Assembly (NCBI GenBank): GCA_017460395.1
Contig: JAFUBA010000176.1
Location: forward strand, 1-55,764
Direction of reading: 5' to 3'
From: Clostridia bacterium
GTDB lineage: Bacteria > Bacillota > Clostridia > Christensenellales > Aristaeellaceae
Length of the DNA: 55,764 nt
Below are positions 1 through 7,583 of the stretch, piece by piece (position 1 is the stretch's first letter; each line of letters begins with the position of its first letter). The notes beneath the pieces were generated by a model. It searched no databases. It was not told the DNA's origin and was given only the letters and a program-made list of their open reading frames with translations. The translations under genes and the position numbers were made by a program.

Positions 1-597
1 GACATACAGACAGACAGACAGGCTGAAATAAGGCTTCTTCAGTATGTTTTTGGGCTTGCATATGTTACGTTGGAAGACATCTCTGAGAATTACGATTCAA
101 TGAGAAAACCGGTTACGAAGGGCAATCGTAGCGCAGGAAAGTATCCATACTACGGTGCTTCTGGAATCGTGGACTATGTGGAGGATTATATTTTTGACGG
201 AGACTACCTTCTAGTGTCCGAAGATGGAGCAAATCTGGTGGCACGTGTCACGCCGATTGCATTCTCCATCACAGGAAAAAACTGGGTTAACAATCATGCT
301 CATGTTCTGAAGTTTTCTGATAGTTACGTACAGAAATATGTAGAGATGTTTCTGAACGGAATGGACTTGAGTAAGTATATAAGTGGAGTTGCTCAGCCAA
401 AGCTAAATCAAAAGAATCTAAATATGATTCAGATTCCGCTTCCTGGAGAGGCTGAAACAAAGAGGATAGTTGATGTATTAAGTAGATTTGATCGTCTCTG
501 CAATGATATTTCGGAGGGTCTTCCTGCTGAGATTGAAGCAAGACAGAAACAGTATGAGTACTACAGGAACAAACTGCTGATGTTTGACGAAAAATAA
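1..597 (+). CDS. hsdS: Type I restriction-modification specificity subunit HsdS, C-terminal half (cut by window edge)
   Basis: HsdS recognises the target sequence for the type I R-M complex through two target recognition domains separated by conserved helices. The frame is open from base 1, so the gene starts upstream and about 199 codons are seen. The visible part fits one recognition domain (the GDYLLVSEDGANL stretch is typical) followed by the conserved C-terminal coiled region ending in ARQKQYEYYRNKLL, the usual HsdS tail. A TTG at 70 could in principle initiate, but no Shine-Dalgarno precedes it and the frame continues upstream. hsdR starts 18 bases after the stop, so the two are probably cotranscribed. 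The DNA looks AT-richer than the rest of the window. Family assignment is firm; whether the full protein has two recognition domains cannot be seen. Confidence 0.85.
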   Translation, partial: DIQTDRQAEIRLLQYVFGLAYVTLEDISENYDSMRKPVTKGNRSAGKYPYYGASGIVDYVEDYIFDGDYLLVSEDGANLVARVTPIAFSITGKNWVNNHAHVLKFSDSYVQKYVEMFLNGMDLSKYISGVAQPKLNQKNLNMIQIPLPGEAETKRIVDVLSRFDRLCNDISEGLPAEIEARQKQYEYYRNKLLMFDEK

Positions 598-615
598 TGA
601 CAAGGAGGGTGCGAC

Positions 616-3600
616 ATGCCGTATTTCAACATTGTCGCTCAGACAAATGAAAATACAGTTGTGACGGAATACGAGCCTGTGAAAGCTCGCTCTGACAGCT
701 ATGAGTCAGAAGCGGCACTGGAGCAGGAATTCATTCGCATCCTCGGTGAACAGGGATACATCTACTTGCCCATTCATACAGAAGCGGACCTTGTCCATAA
801 TCTGCGCGAACGACTGGAAGAATTGAACAAGTACCAGTTTTCCAATACAGAATGGGAGAGGTTCTTCAATACCAGCATTGCCAACCCAAACGAGCACATC
901 GTAGAGAAAACAGCGAAGATCCAGGAAGACTATGTTCAGGTCCTCAAGCGTGATGATGGCATGACCAAAAACATCATGCTTATCGATCGCACGAATATCC
1001 ATAACAATCGTCTTCAGGCCATTAATCAGTATGAGCTTGGAAAGGCAGAAGGGGCAACATACGACAACCGCTATGATGTGACAATCCTGGTCAACGGTCT
1101 TCCTCTTGTTCACATAGAGCTGAAGCGCCGCGGCGTGGCTATCCGTGAGGCGTTCAACCAGATTGAGCGGTATCAAAGAGACTCATTCTGGGCAGGCACA
1201 GGACTGTATGAGTACGTGCAGATCTTCGTAATCTCCAATGGCACCAATACCAAGTACTACTCTAACAGCACAAGATCTAACGCTATCAAGGATTCAGCAG
1301 CCAGAAACGGTGTGAAGAAAGGTAAGACCAGTAATAGCTTTGAGTTTACATCTTTCTGGGCAGATGCCAACAATCGGGTTATTTCTGATCTGATAGACTT
1401 CACCAGGACTTTTTTTGCTAAGCATACGCTGCTCAACATATTGACCAAGTACTGCATCTTCACATCGGAGAAGATGCTGCTGGTGATGCGCCCGTACCAG
1501 ATCACAGCTACAGAGCGGATTCTGAACCGCATTGAGATAGCACACAATTACAAGAAGTATGGCAGCATTGCTGGTGGCGGATATATCTGGCATACAACTG
1601 GATCAGGTAAGACTCTGACTTCCTTCAAAACCGCACGACTTGCAACCAACATAGACTTCATTCAGAAGGTTCTCTTTGTCGTTGACCGTAAGGACCTGGA
1701 TTACCAGACCATGAAGGAATATGACCGCTTTGAAAAGGGATCCGCCAACAGCAACACTTCTACGGCTGTGCTGGAGCGTCAGCTTCGGGATCCAAAAGCG
1801 CATATCATCATCACGACAATTCAGAAGCTGTCTACCTTCATAAAGAAGAATAAGGATCACGAGATCTACAATCAGGAGATTGTCATCATCTTCGACGAGT
1901 GCCACCGCAGTCAGTTCGGAGACATGCATGCCGCTGTGGTTAAGCATTTCAAGAAGTACTACATGTTCGGCTTCACGGGGACACCGATCTTTCCGGTGAA
2001 CGTTGGCATGGTCAAGAACATCAATTTTGTCACGACTGAGCAGACTTTCGGCGATCAACTACATACCTACACCATCGTGGACGCCATCAATGACAAGAAC
2101 GTCCTCCCATTCCGTGTGGACTACATCAAAACGATGGATACGGACGCGGACATTGATGACGAAGAGGTCTGGGACATTGACCGAAAGAAAGCGTTCGAAG
2201 CTCCTGAACGAATCTCCCTCATTGCCAGCTACATCCTTGAGCACTTCGACCAAAAGACATACCGTGGGGATAAGACCTACATCTACAATACGCTGACCAA
2301 TATTGCAGAGGTGGCTTCTGCCGATCGTGGCAAAGTCGAGGAGATCAAGCAGAAACAGCGCCTGTCTGGATTTAATTCTATCTTCGCTGTGGCATCCGTT
2401 CCTATGGCAAAACTGTACTATCAGGAGTTCAAGCGGCTCATGGCGCTGGATCCCACGAAGCAACTGAAGATAGCAGTGATCTACAGCTACAGTGCCAACG
2501 AGGAAGAGCAGAACGGGAACATAGATGAAGAAAACCCGGAAGATACCTCTGCATTGGATCAGAACAGCCGAGATTTCCTGGAATCTGCGATCCAGGATTA
2601 TAACCTGATGTTTCATACTAACTATGATACGTCAGGTGATAAGTTCCAGAACTACTACAAAGACGTCTCTTTGCGCATGAAGAACAGGGAACTGGATCTG
2701 CTCATTGTGGTGAACATGTTCTTGACTGGCTTTGATGCCACCACGCTCAACACACTGTGGGTAGACAAAAACCTGAGGGCTCATGGTCTGATCCAGGCCT
2801 TTTCCAGGACCAACAGAATCCTGAACAGCGTGAAGACCTTCGGGAATATTGTGTGCTTCCGGAATCTGCAGAAGCGTGTCGATGCAGCTATCTCGTTGTT
2901 TGGGGACAAAGAAGCAGGTGGCATTGTTCTGATGCGCACCTTCAAGGACTACTATTACGGATATCAGTCTTCAGATGGTCAGGCGATACCAGGCTACGTG
3001 GAATTGATAGACAAGCTGACGCGAGAATTCCCGGTCACAGAGCCCAGTATTGTGGGGGAACAGAATCAGAAGGATTTCATTGCACTGTTCGGTGCAATTC
3101 TGCGTTTGCGAAACCTGCTGCAATCTTTTGATGACTTCACCGGGAAAGAGATCATCTCTGAAAGAGATCTGCAGGACTATTCAGGCAAGTACCAAGATTT
3201 GCGCGATGAATGGACAAGGCGCCGGAAAGAAGAGAAGGGCGAGGTCAAAGACATCAACGATGATATCGTCTTTGAAATCGAGCTGATCAAGCAAATTGAG
3301 ATCAACATCGACTACATTCTGATGCTTGTCAAGAAGTACCATGACACTCACTGCGAAGATAAGGAAGTGCTGGTTACAATCCGCAAAGCAGTGGATGCCA
3401 GCCCGGAACTGCGCAGTAAGAAACAGCTGATCGAAGCATTCATAGCCAACATCAATGACGTCGAAGATGTGATGGACGAATGGAGCGACTATGTCAGCAA
3501 ACAGCGTGAGGCGGATCTTCAACAGATCATCACAGAAGAAAAGCTCAAGCCTGAGGAAACCAGAAAGTTTCTGGAGAACGCTTTCCGAGAAGGCGAAGTC

Positions 3601-3777
3601 AAAACAGTCGGCACGGACATTGATAAGCTGATGCCACCTGTCAGCCGTTTTGGAGGTGGAAACCGCACACAGAAAAAGCAGACAATCATTGATAAACTGA
3701 AAGCGTTCTTTGAAAAATACTTCGGCATCGGACGAAGCTTCAAACAGGACGACTCAAATGAGGGCGGGCAACTATAA
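616..3777 (+). CDS. hsdR: Type I restriction endonuclease motor subunit HsdR
   Basis: HsdR is the ATP-dependent translocase and nuclease of the type I complex and cleaves unmodified DNA. The 1053 residues match usual family length. An N-terminal PD-(D/E)XK nuclease is seen around residues 150-172 (RYDVTILVNG, then the catalytic ELKRRG). The SF2 motor follows: Walker A in WHTTGSGKT near 325-333, a DECH box near 425, motif III FTGTP near 453, and the arginine-finger motif QAFSRTNR near 727. The C-terminal part is mostly helical and charged, as expected for the region that contacts the methylase. The ATG at 616 follows AAGGAGG with good spacing. It lies directly downstream of hsdS; hsdM is not in the window and should lie to the left. 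No frameshift or missing motif was seen. Confidence 0.96.
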   Translation: MPYFNIVAQTNENTVVTEYEPVKARSDSYESEAALEQEFIRILGEQGYIYLPIHTEADLVHNLRERLEELNKYQFSNTEWERFFNTSIANPNEHIVEKTAKIQEDYVQVLKRDDGMTKNIMLIDRTNIHNNRLQAINQYELGKAEGATYDNRYDVTILVNGLPLVHIELKRRGVAIREAFNQIERYQRDSFWAGTGLYEYVQIFVISNGTNTKYYSNSTRSNAIKDSAARNGVKKGKTSNSFEFTSFWADANNRVISDLIDFTRTFFAKHTLLNILTKYCIFTSEKMLLVMRPYQITATERILNRIEIAHNYKKYGSIAGGGYIWHTTGSGKTLTSFKTARLATNIDFIQKVLFVVDRKDLDYQTMKEYDRFEKGSANSNTSTAVLERQLRDPKAHIIITTIQKLSTFIKKNKDHEIYNQEIVIIFDECHRSQFGDMHAAVVKHFKKYYMFGFTGTPIFPVNVGMVKNINFVTTEQTFGDQLHTYTIVDAINDKNVLPFRVDYIKTMDTDADIDDEEVWDIDRKKAFEAPERISLIASYILEHFDQKTYRGDKTYIYNTLTNIAEVASADRGKVEEIKQKQRLSGFNSIFAVASVPMAKLYYQEFKRLMALDPTKQLKIAVIYSYSANEEEQNGNIDEENPEDTSALDQNSRDFLESAIQDYNLMFHTNYDTSGDKFQNYYKDVSLRMKNRELDLLIVVNMFLTGFDATTLNTLWVDKNLRAHGLIQAFSRTNRILNSVKTFGNIVCFRNLQKRVDAAISLFGDKEAGGIVLMRTFKDYYYGYQSSDGQAIPGYVELIDKLTREFPVTEPSIVGEQNQKDFIALFGAILRLRNLLQSFDDFTGKEIISERDLQDYSGKYQDLRDEWTRRRKEEKGEVKDINDDIVFEIELIKQIEINIDYILMLVKKYHDTHCEDKEVLVTIRKAVDASPELRSKKQLIEAFIANINDVEDVMDEWSDYVSKQREADLQQIITEEKLKPEETRKFLENAFREGEVKTVGTDIDKLMPPVSRFGGGNRTQKKQTIIDKLKAFFEKYFGIGRSFKQDDSNEGGQL

Positions 3778-4273
3778 CAGATGCTATTGGGAATCCTGTT
3801 TCTGAAGGAATGACAGCTGCTTTCTTGGATGATCGGCATCTGTAAACCTGTGGTAACAGGTGAAAAGAAAGGCAAGCTGCAGTGCACAGTTGGGGAAGAG
3901 CAGCTCCAGAATAAAATGGCAGATGGGATGTGCAGGAAGGTAGTAATCATCAAGCCGGAGCGTGCAAAGGAAAGTATGTTCTCCGATGCGGTCGGGCAGC
4001 CTGTGGAGCTCGGAAAGAAGATTACAGCAGCAAGGCTGGACAAATCACTGAATAAAAGGCCCACCTCCAGGTGCAGAGAGAATTTGACTGCCTGGAGGCG
4101 GGCCATGGCTGCAAAGCTATCTGGGCATGGAACTCGAACGCGCGGACCTTTCCTGATGAGGGATTGGGCTGATTTCGATGCGCCAAAGATTTGACAGCTG
4201 ATGCACAGTTCAATCGGTTTACGGGATTTCAAATCAACTGCGGGCTTTGTGGATGCGACTTGGTGAAAAACGT
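3778..4273. other. Gene-poor stretch between hsdR and tRNA-Arg
   Basis: About 500 bases without a convincing gene. Short open frames exist on both strands (for example 3829-4194 plus), but none has a ribosome binding site, a recognisable domain or natural-looking composition. On the minus strand around 4110-4190 the sequence resembles a decayed tRNA (see findings). The stretch lies on the 3' side of tRNA-Arg, a common integration position, so it may be a remnant of a past insertion. No integrase or clear direct repeat of the tRNA end was seen. Confidence 0.5.
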
Positions 4274-4309
4274 AAAAATCCTTGAAAACACTGGGTTTTC
4301 AAGGATTTT
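4274..4309 (-). terminator. Intrinsic terminator of tRNA-Arg
   Basis: AATCCTTGAAAAC pairs perfectly with GTTTTCAAGGATT around a 5-base loop. Read on the minus strand the hairpin is followed by a T-rich run, directly downstream of tRNA-Arg. Confidence 0.8.
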
Positions 4310-4314
4310 CTGTG

Positions 4315-4388
4315 TGACCCCGGCGAGATTCGAACTCACGACCTTTTGATTCGTAGTCAAACACTCTATCCAGCTGAGCTACGGGGCC
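4315..4388 (-). tRNA. tRNA-Arg(ACG)
   Basis: Complete cloverleaf on the minus strand. The acceptor GGCCCCG pairs with CGGGGTC (one G-T), the D-arm carries GCTC/GAGT, the anticodon loop CTACGAA gives anticodon ACG (read as ICG after deamination), and the T-loop is TTCGAAT. The discriminator base is A and no CCA is encoded. A consensus promoter lies upstream and a hairpin terminator downstream, so it is a single-gene transcription unit. Its 3' end faces the restriction-modification locus. Confidence 0.96.
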
Positions 4389-4420
4389 ATCTGCTTTGCT
4401 GTCTCACTGACAGCTTCTCA

Positions 4421-4449
4421 ATGATATCACGGAGTCTGCCTTTCGTCAA
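4421..4449 (-). promoter_or_regulatory. Promoter of tRNA-Arg
   Basis: On the minus strand TTGACG (4449-4444), a 17-base spacer and TATCAT (4426-4421), about 33 bases before the tRNA start. Confidence 0.75.
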
Positions 4450-4531
4450 GACATTTTGAAGAAAAATCGGCAAATTCGAAGGTTTTGTTTTGTGGGTTTT
4501 TGGAAAGCGCATCAGGATGTAGGCTACAAAA

Positions 4532-4561
4532 CGGCATCCCGGAAGTGATTCCGGGATGCCG
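4532..4561 (-). terminator. Intrinsic terminator of the ABC exporter gene
   Basis: Inverted repeat CGGCATCCCGGAA/TTCCGGGATGCCG with a short loop, followed by TTTTG on the minus strand, just after the exporter stop codon. Confidence 0.85.
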
Positions 4562-4574
4562 ACAGAACAGGGCC

Positions 4575-6419
4575 TCAGTCTTCGAGTTTCATGAACTGTG
4601 TCTCATACAGCTCCTGATAGGTGCCGCCCGCATGCATGAGGTCCTTATGCTGGCCGCGCTCTACGATCCTGCCGTCCTTCACGACCAGAATCTCGTCTGC
4701 GTGCAGGATAGTCGAGAGACGATGGGCGATCAGGATGGAAGTACGCTCTTCAATCAACGGATTGATGGCTTCCTGGATCGCTGCCTCGGAGATAGAGTCC
4801 AGGGCTGAGGTGGCTTCGTCGAAAATCAGCAGGGCCGGGTCCTTCAGCAGTGCCCTGGCAATGGAAATGCGCTGCTTTTCGCCGCCCGACAGCTTCAAAC
4901 CGCGATTTCCGACCAGGGTGTCCAAGCCTTCCGGCTGCCTTGCAATAAAGTCATAGATGTTTGCCTTTTTGCACGCATCCAGCATCTCTTCATCTGTGGC
5001 ATCGGATTTTGCATAGCGCAGGTTATCCCGGATGGTGCCGTTGAACAGATAGGTTTCCTGCGTGACGATGCCGATTTCGTCGCGGAGGGAACGAAGAGTG
5101 AGATTCCGGACATCCTCCCCGTCGAAAAGTACGCGGCCTGCGTTTACGTCCCAGAGCCGAGGGATCAGATTCACGATGGTGCTCTTTCCGCTTCCGCTGG
5201 GACCGACAATGGCAACGCAGTTTCCGCTTCTGAGATCAAAGGAAATGTCCTTGAGAATCTGTCTGTCTGCATCGTAGGCAAAATCCACATGCTCAAAGCG
5301 CACTTCGCCCTTTGCATTTTTCAGCTCCTTCGCGTCCGGACGGTCCTCAATCTCCACCTTCATATCGTAATATTCAAAGATTCTCGTGAACATGGCCATA
5401 GACCGGATCCAGTCGACCTGGATGTTCAGAAGGCTGTTGACCGGTCCGTACATACGTCCAAGCAGGGCCACAAGGACGGTGATATCGCCCACGGACAGTG
5501 TGCTGTCGTGCCTCATGATCAGGAATCCGCCCACAAGATACAGAAGCATTGGCCCGATGGTGGTCAGGGTGCTCAGCAGCATGAAGAACCAGCGGCCGGC
5601 CATACGCTCACGGATGTTCAGCTGGACCATTTTGCCGTTGACTTCTTTGTATCGTTCGTACTCCGTGTCCTCTCGGCCAAAGAGCTTGACCAGCAGCTGA
5701 CCGCTGACGGAGAGCGTCTCATTGAGAATTCCGTTGATCTCGTCGTTGCAGGCCTGCGCCTCTCCCGCGAGCTTCCAGCGGTTTTTCCCGGCCATTCTGG
5801 TGGGCAGGGTGAACAGCGGGACGACCACGAGACCGACCAGCGCGAGCAGCCAGTTCTTTCTGAACATGGCAACGACAGCCACCACGAGTGTAATGCTGTT
5901 GGACAGGATGCTGGTGAATGTGCCCGAGATGACCGACTCAACGCCGGATATATCGCTGGTCATCCTCGTGATGATATCTCCCTGATTGGAGGAGGTAAAA
6001 AAGCGCTGAGACATCTTCTGCAGGTGACGGTACATCTCATTGCGCATGTCAAAGGAAATGTGCTGCGCAATCCAGCTGTTGAGGTAGCTCTCTCCCACGC
6101 CGATGAGGTTGGAGGAAAAGTGGAGAAGGAGTGAGAGCAGAATCAGGCGGATCAGGGCAGCGATGCCGTTGCCGATCCATCCGCCCATGTCCCTGCCGGT
6201 GAGCACGTCCACAATGTATCCTGTGAGAATCGAAGGGAACAGACTGCACACGGAGGACACGATGATACACACAAAGACGAGCATGAGCTGTCTCCAGTAC
6301 GGCTTCAGGTAGGAGAAGACCCGCAGGAGCAGAGCTTTGGTGACCTTGGGCATGTTGTTTTTTTCTTCATCTGAAAGATAATGACCGCGGCCCATCGAAC
6401 CGCCGGGGCCTGGTGGCAT
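4575..6419 (-). CDS. ABC exporter, fused membrane and ATPase half-transporter
   Basis: A half-size ABC exporter of about 614 residues, with an N-terminal six-helix membrane domain (about residues 30-330) fused to an ATPase. The ATPase motifs are intact: Walker A GPSGSGKST, Q-loop in IVTQETYLFNGTIRDN, signature LSGGEKQR, Walker B ALLIFDEATSALD and switch histidine in IAHRLSTI. It probably acts as a homodimer or with a partner encoded elsewhere; substrate is not predictable from sequence. Lipid, peptide or drug export are all possible in this family. An ATG at 6425 sits only one base after AGGAGG, so the second ATG at 6419, seven bases from it, is the likelier start. The gene is monocistronic, with its own terminator, and is divergent from the NUDIX gene. 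Confidence 0.93.
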   Translation of the reverse strand: MPPGPGGSMGRGHYLSDEEKNNMPKVTKALLLRVFSYLKPYWRQLMLVFVCIIVSSVCSLFPSILTGYIVDVLTGRDMGGWIGNGIAALIRLILLSLLLHFSSNLIGVGESYLNSWIAQHISFDMRNEMYRHLQKMSQRFFTSSNQGDIITRMTSDISGVESVISGTFTSILSNSITLVVAVVAMFRKNWLLALVGLVVVPLFTLPTRMAGKNRWKLAGEAQACNDEINGILNETLSVSGQLLVKLFGREDTEYERYKEVNGKMVQLNIRERMAGRWFFMLLSTLTTIGPMLLYLVGGFLIMRHDSTLSVGDITVLVALLGRMYGPVNSLLNIQVDWIRSMAMFTRIFEYYDMKVEIEDRPDAKELKNAKGEVRFEHVDFAYDADRQILKDISFDLRSGNCVAIVGPSGSGKSTIVNLIPRLWDVNAGRVLFDGEDVRNLTLRSLRDEIGIVTQETYLFNGTIRDNLRYAKSDATDEEMLDACKKANIYDFIARQPEGLDTLVGNRGLKLSGGEKQRISIARALLKDPALLIFDEATSALDSISEAAIQEAINPLIEERTSILIAHRLSTILHADEILVVKDGRIVERGQHKDLMHAGGTYQELYETQFMKLED

Positions 6420-6559
6420 AAGCATACCTCCTGACTTTGTGCTTCAATAAAGGTTGATTTGCATGTGTCGCACTGAGTATATGCAGGAGGTTTCGGACGG
6501 TCAAGCGTTTCTGCGCGGACCGGGGATGCCCTTTCGTGATATGCAGATTCTGGAAAGCG

Positions 6560-6568
6560 TGCTATACT
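6560..6568 (+). promoter_or_regulatory. Extended -10 promoter of the NUDIX gene
   Basis: TGCTATACT, a TGn-extended -10 element about 55 bases upstream of the NUDIX start. No good -35 was seen. Confidence 0.45.
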
Positions 6569-6622
6569 CGCGCAGTCGGGTGCTCAGACCCATAGAGCAG
6601 ACAGGAGTGGAGGAAACAAGTT

Positions 6623-7183
6623 ATGAAGTATAAGGGCGTTGAGAAGGTCCACGAGGGCAGATTCATCACCCGCTATGATGTAAAGTATGAGACCGCGCAT
6701 GGGACGGAGAAAACCTACGAGATTGTCAGCAGAAACAGAAACATTCAGACGCTGGAGGATCTTCAGAACGGAAAGGCCGATTCCGTGGTCATGATCCTGA
6801 CAGATGAAAAGAAGGAAAGAATTCTTGTCAGTCGCGAGTACCGCATGGCGATGGCGCAGTGGATCTATAATTTTCCCGCTGGCTTGATTGATCCCGGCGA
6901 GACGCCGGAGGAGAGCGCAAAGCGGGAATTGTGGGAGGAAACAGGGCTGAACCTTGTGCGCATCGATGATGTGCTGGACAACAGCTACAGTGCGATCGGC
7001 TTTTCCAATGAGCGGAATGTGTGCGTCTTCGGCGTAGCAGAGGGCAAGTTCCGGGAGAGTACGTCGGATGTGGAGGAGATCGTGCCGGGCTGGTATACAA
7101 AGGAAGAGATGAAAGCGCTTCTTCGGACGCAGGCGTTTGCGGCAAGAACACAGGCGTACTGCTACGCCTGGGCATATCAGTAA
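6623..7183 (+). CDS. NUDIX hydrolase, ADP-ribose pyrophosphatase-like
   Basis: NUDIX enzymes cleave nucleoside diphosphates linked to another group, here most likely ADP-ribose or a related sugar nucleotide. The 186-residue protein has an intact NUDIX box spanning roughly residues 91-113: GLIDPGE, then the REL-EE-G core that binds the metal. The N-terminal strand-rich region before the box (VSRNRNIQTLEDLQNG, then SVVMIL) resembles the ADP-ribose pyrophosphatase group, which uses it for dimerisation. GGAGG precedes the ATG at 6623 with suitable spacing. It is transcribed alone, between the divergent exporter and the copper operon. Substrate assignment is inference from overall similarity. Confidence 0.9.
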   Translation: MKYKGVEKVHEGRFITRYDVKYETAHGTEKTYEIVSRNRNIQTLEDLQNGKADSVVMILTDEKKERILVSREYRMAMAQWIYNFPAGLIDPGETPEESAKRELWEETGLNLVRIDDVLDNSYSAIGFSNERNVCVFGVAEGKFRESTSDVEEIVPGWYTKEEMKALLRTQAFAARTQAYCYAWAYQ

Positions 7184-7211
7184 ACGGCAGACAGTCCGCT
7201 TGCAGCCGAGC

Positions 7212-7240
7212 TTGACATATACCCCCATGGGGTATATGAT
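7212..7240 (+). promoter_or_regulatory. cop promoter with palindromic CsoR-type operator in the spacer
   Basis: TTGACA (7212-7217), a 17-base spacer and TATGAT (7235-7240). Between and overlapping these boxes lie perfect inverted arms ATATACCCC (7217-7225) and GGGGTATAT (7229-7237) with a 3-base centre. The GC-rich core flanked by AT arms is the known form of copper-sensing CsoR operators. The repressor would cover the whole spacer, and csoR starts 25 bases downstream, so autoregulation is expected. Confidence 0.85.
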
Positions 7241-7264
7241 CTTTCCCGACAGGAGGTGTTCTCT

Positions 7265-7567
7265 TTGGAAGAACAAGACGACTGCCAGCAGCGTCACAAG
7301 AAGCGCGACGCGGAGAATGTAAAAAAGCTGACCAATCGGCTCAGCCGGATTGAAGGTCAGATCCGGGGCCTCAGGAGCATGGTGGAGGAAGATGCCTACT
7401 GCACGGACATCCTGATCCAGGCTCAGGCAGCCGGTGCCGCCCTGAATGCGTTCTGCAAGGAACTGCTGGGTGAGCATATCCGCACGTGCGTAGCGGAGGA
7501 TATCCGCAACGGAAAAGATGAGACCATTGAGGAGCTTGTCTGTACGCTGCAGAAACTGATGAAATAG
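7265..7567 (+). CDS. csoR: Copper-sensing transcriptional repressor CsoR
   Basis: CsoR is an all-helical DNA-binding repressor released from DNA when it binds Cu(I). The characteristic RLSRIEGQIRGLRSMV region is present. The Cu(I) ligands are in the expected pattern: Cys46, His71 and Cys75, with the same 25- and 4-residue spacing as the characterised C-H-C site. A GTG at 7256 overlaps the AGGAGG at 7251-7256; the TTG at 7265, eight bases beyond it, is the likelier start, giving 100 residues. The gene sits between its predicted operator and copA and is probably cotranscribed with copA (16-base gap). Confidence 0.92.
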   Translation: MEEQDDCQQRHKKRDAENVKKLTNRLSRIEGQIRGLRSMVEEDAYCTDILIQAQAAGAALNAFCKELLGEHIRTCVAEDIRNGKDETIEELVCTLQKLMK

Positions 7568-7583
7568 AAAACGGTGACGATGG

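Noticed and set aside
3829-4194. Open frame of 121 codons after hsdR, and a longer antisense frame over 3519-4232
   Set aside because: No ribosome binding site, no recognisable domain and irregular composition; the antisense frame runs through hsdR and through the tRNA-like stretch.
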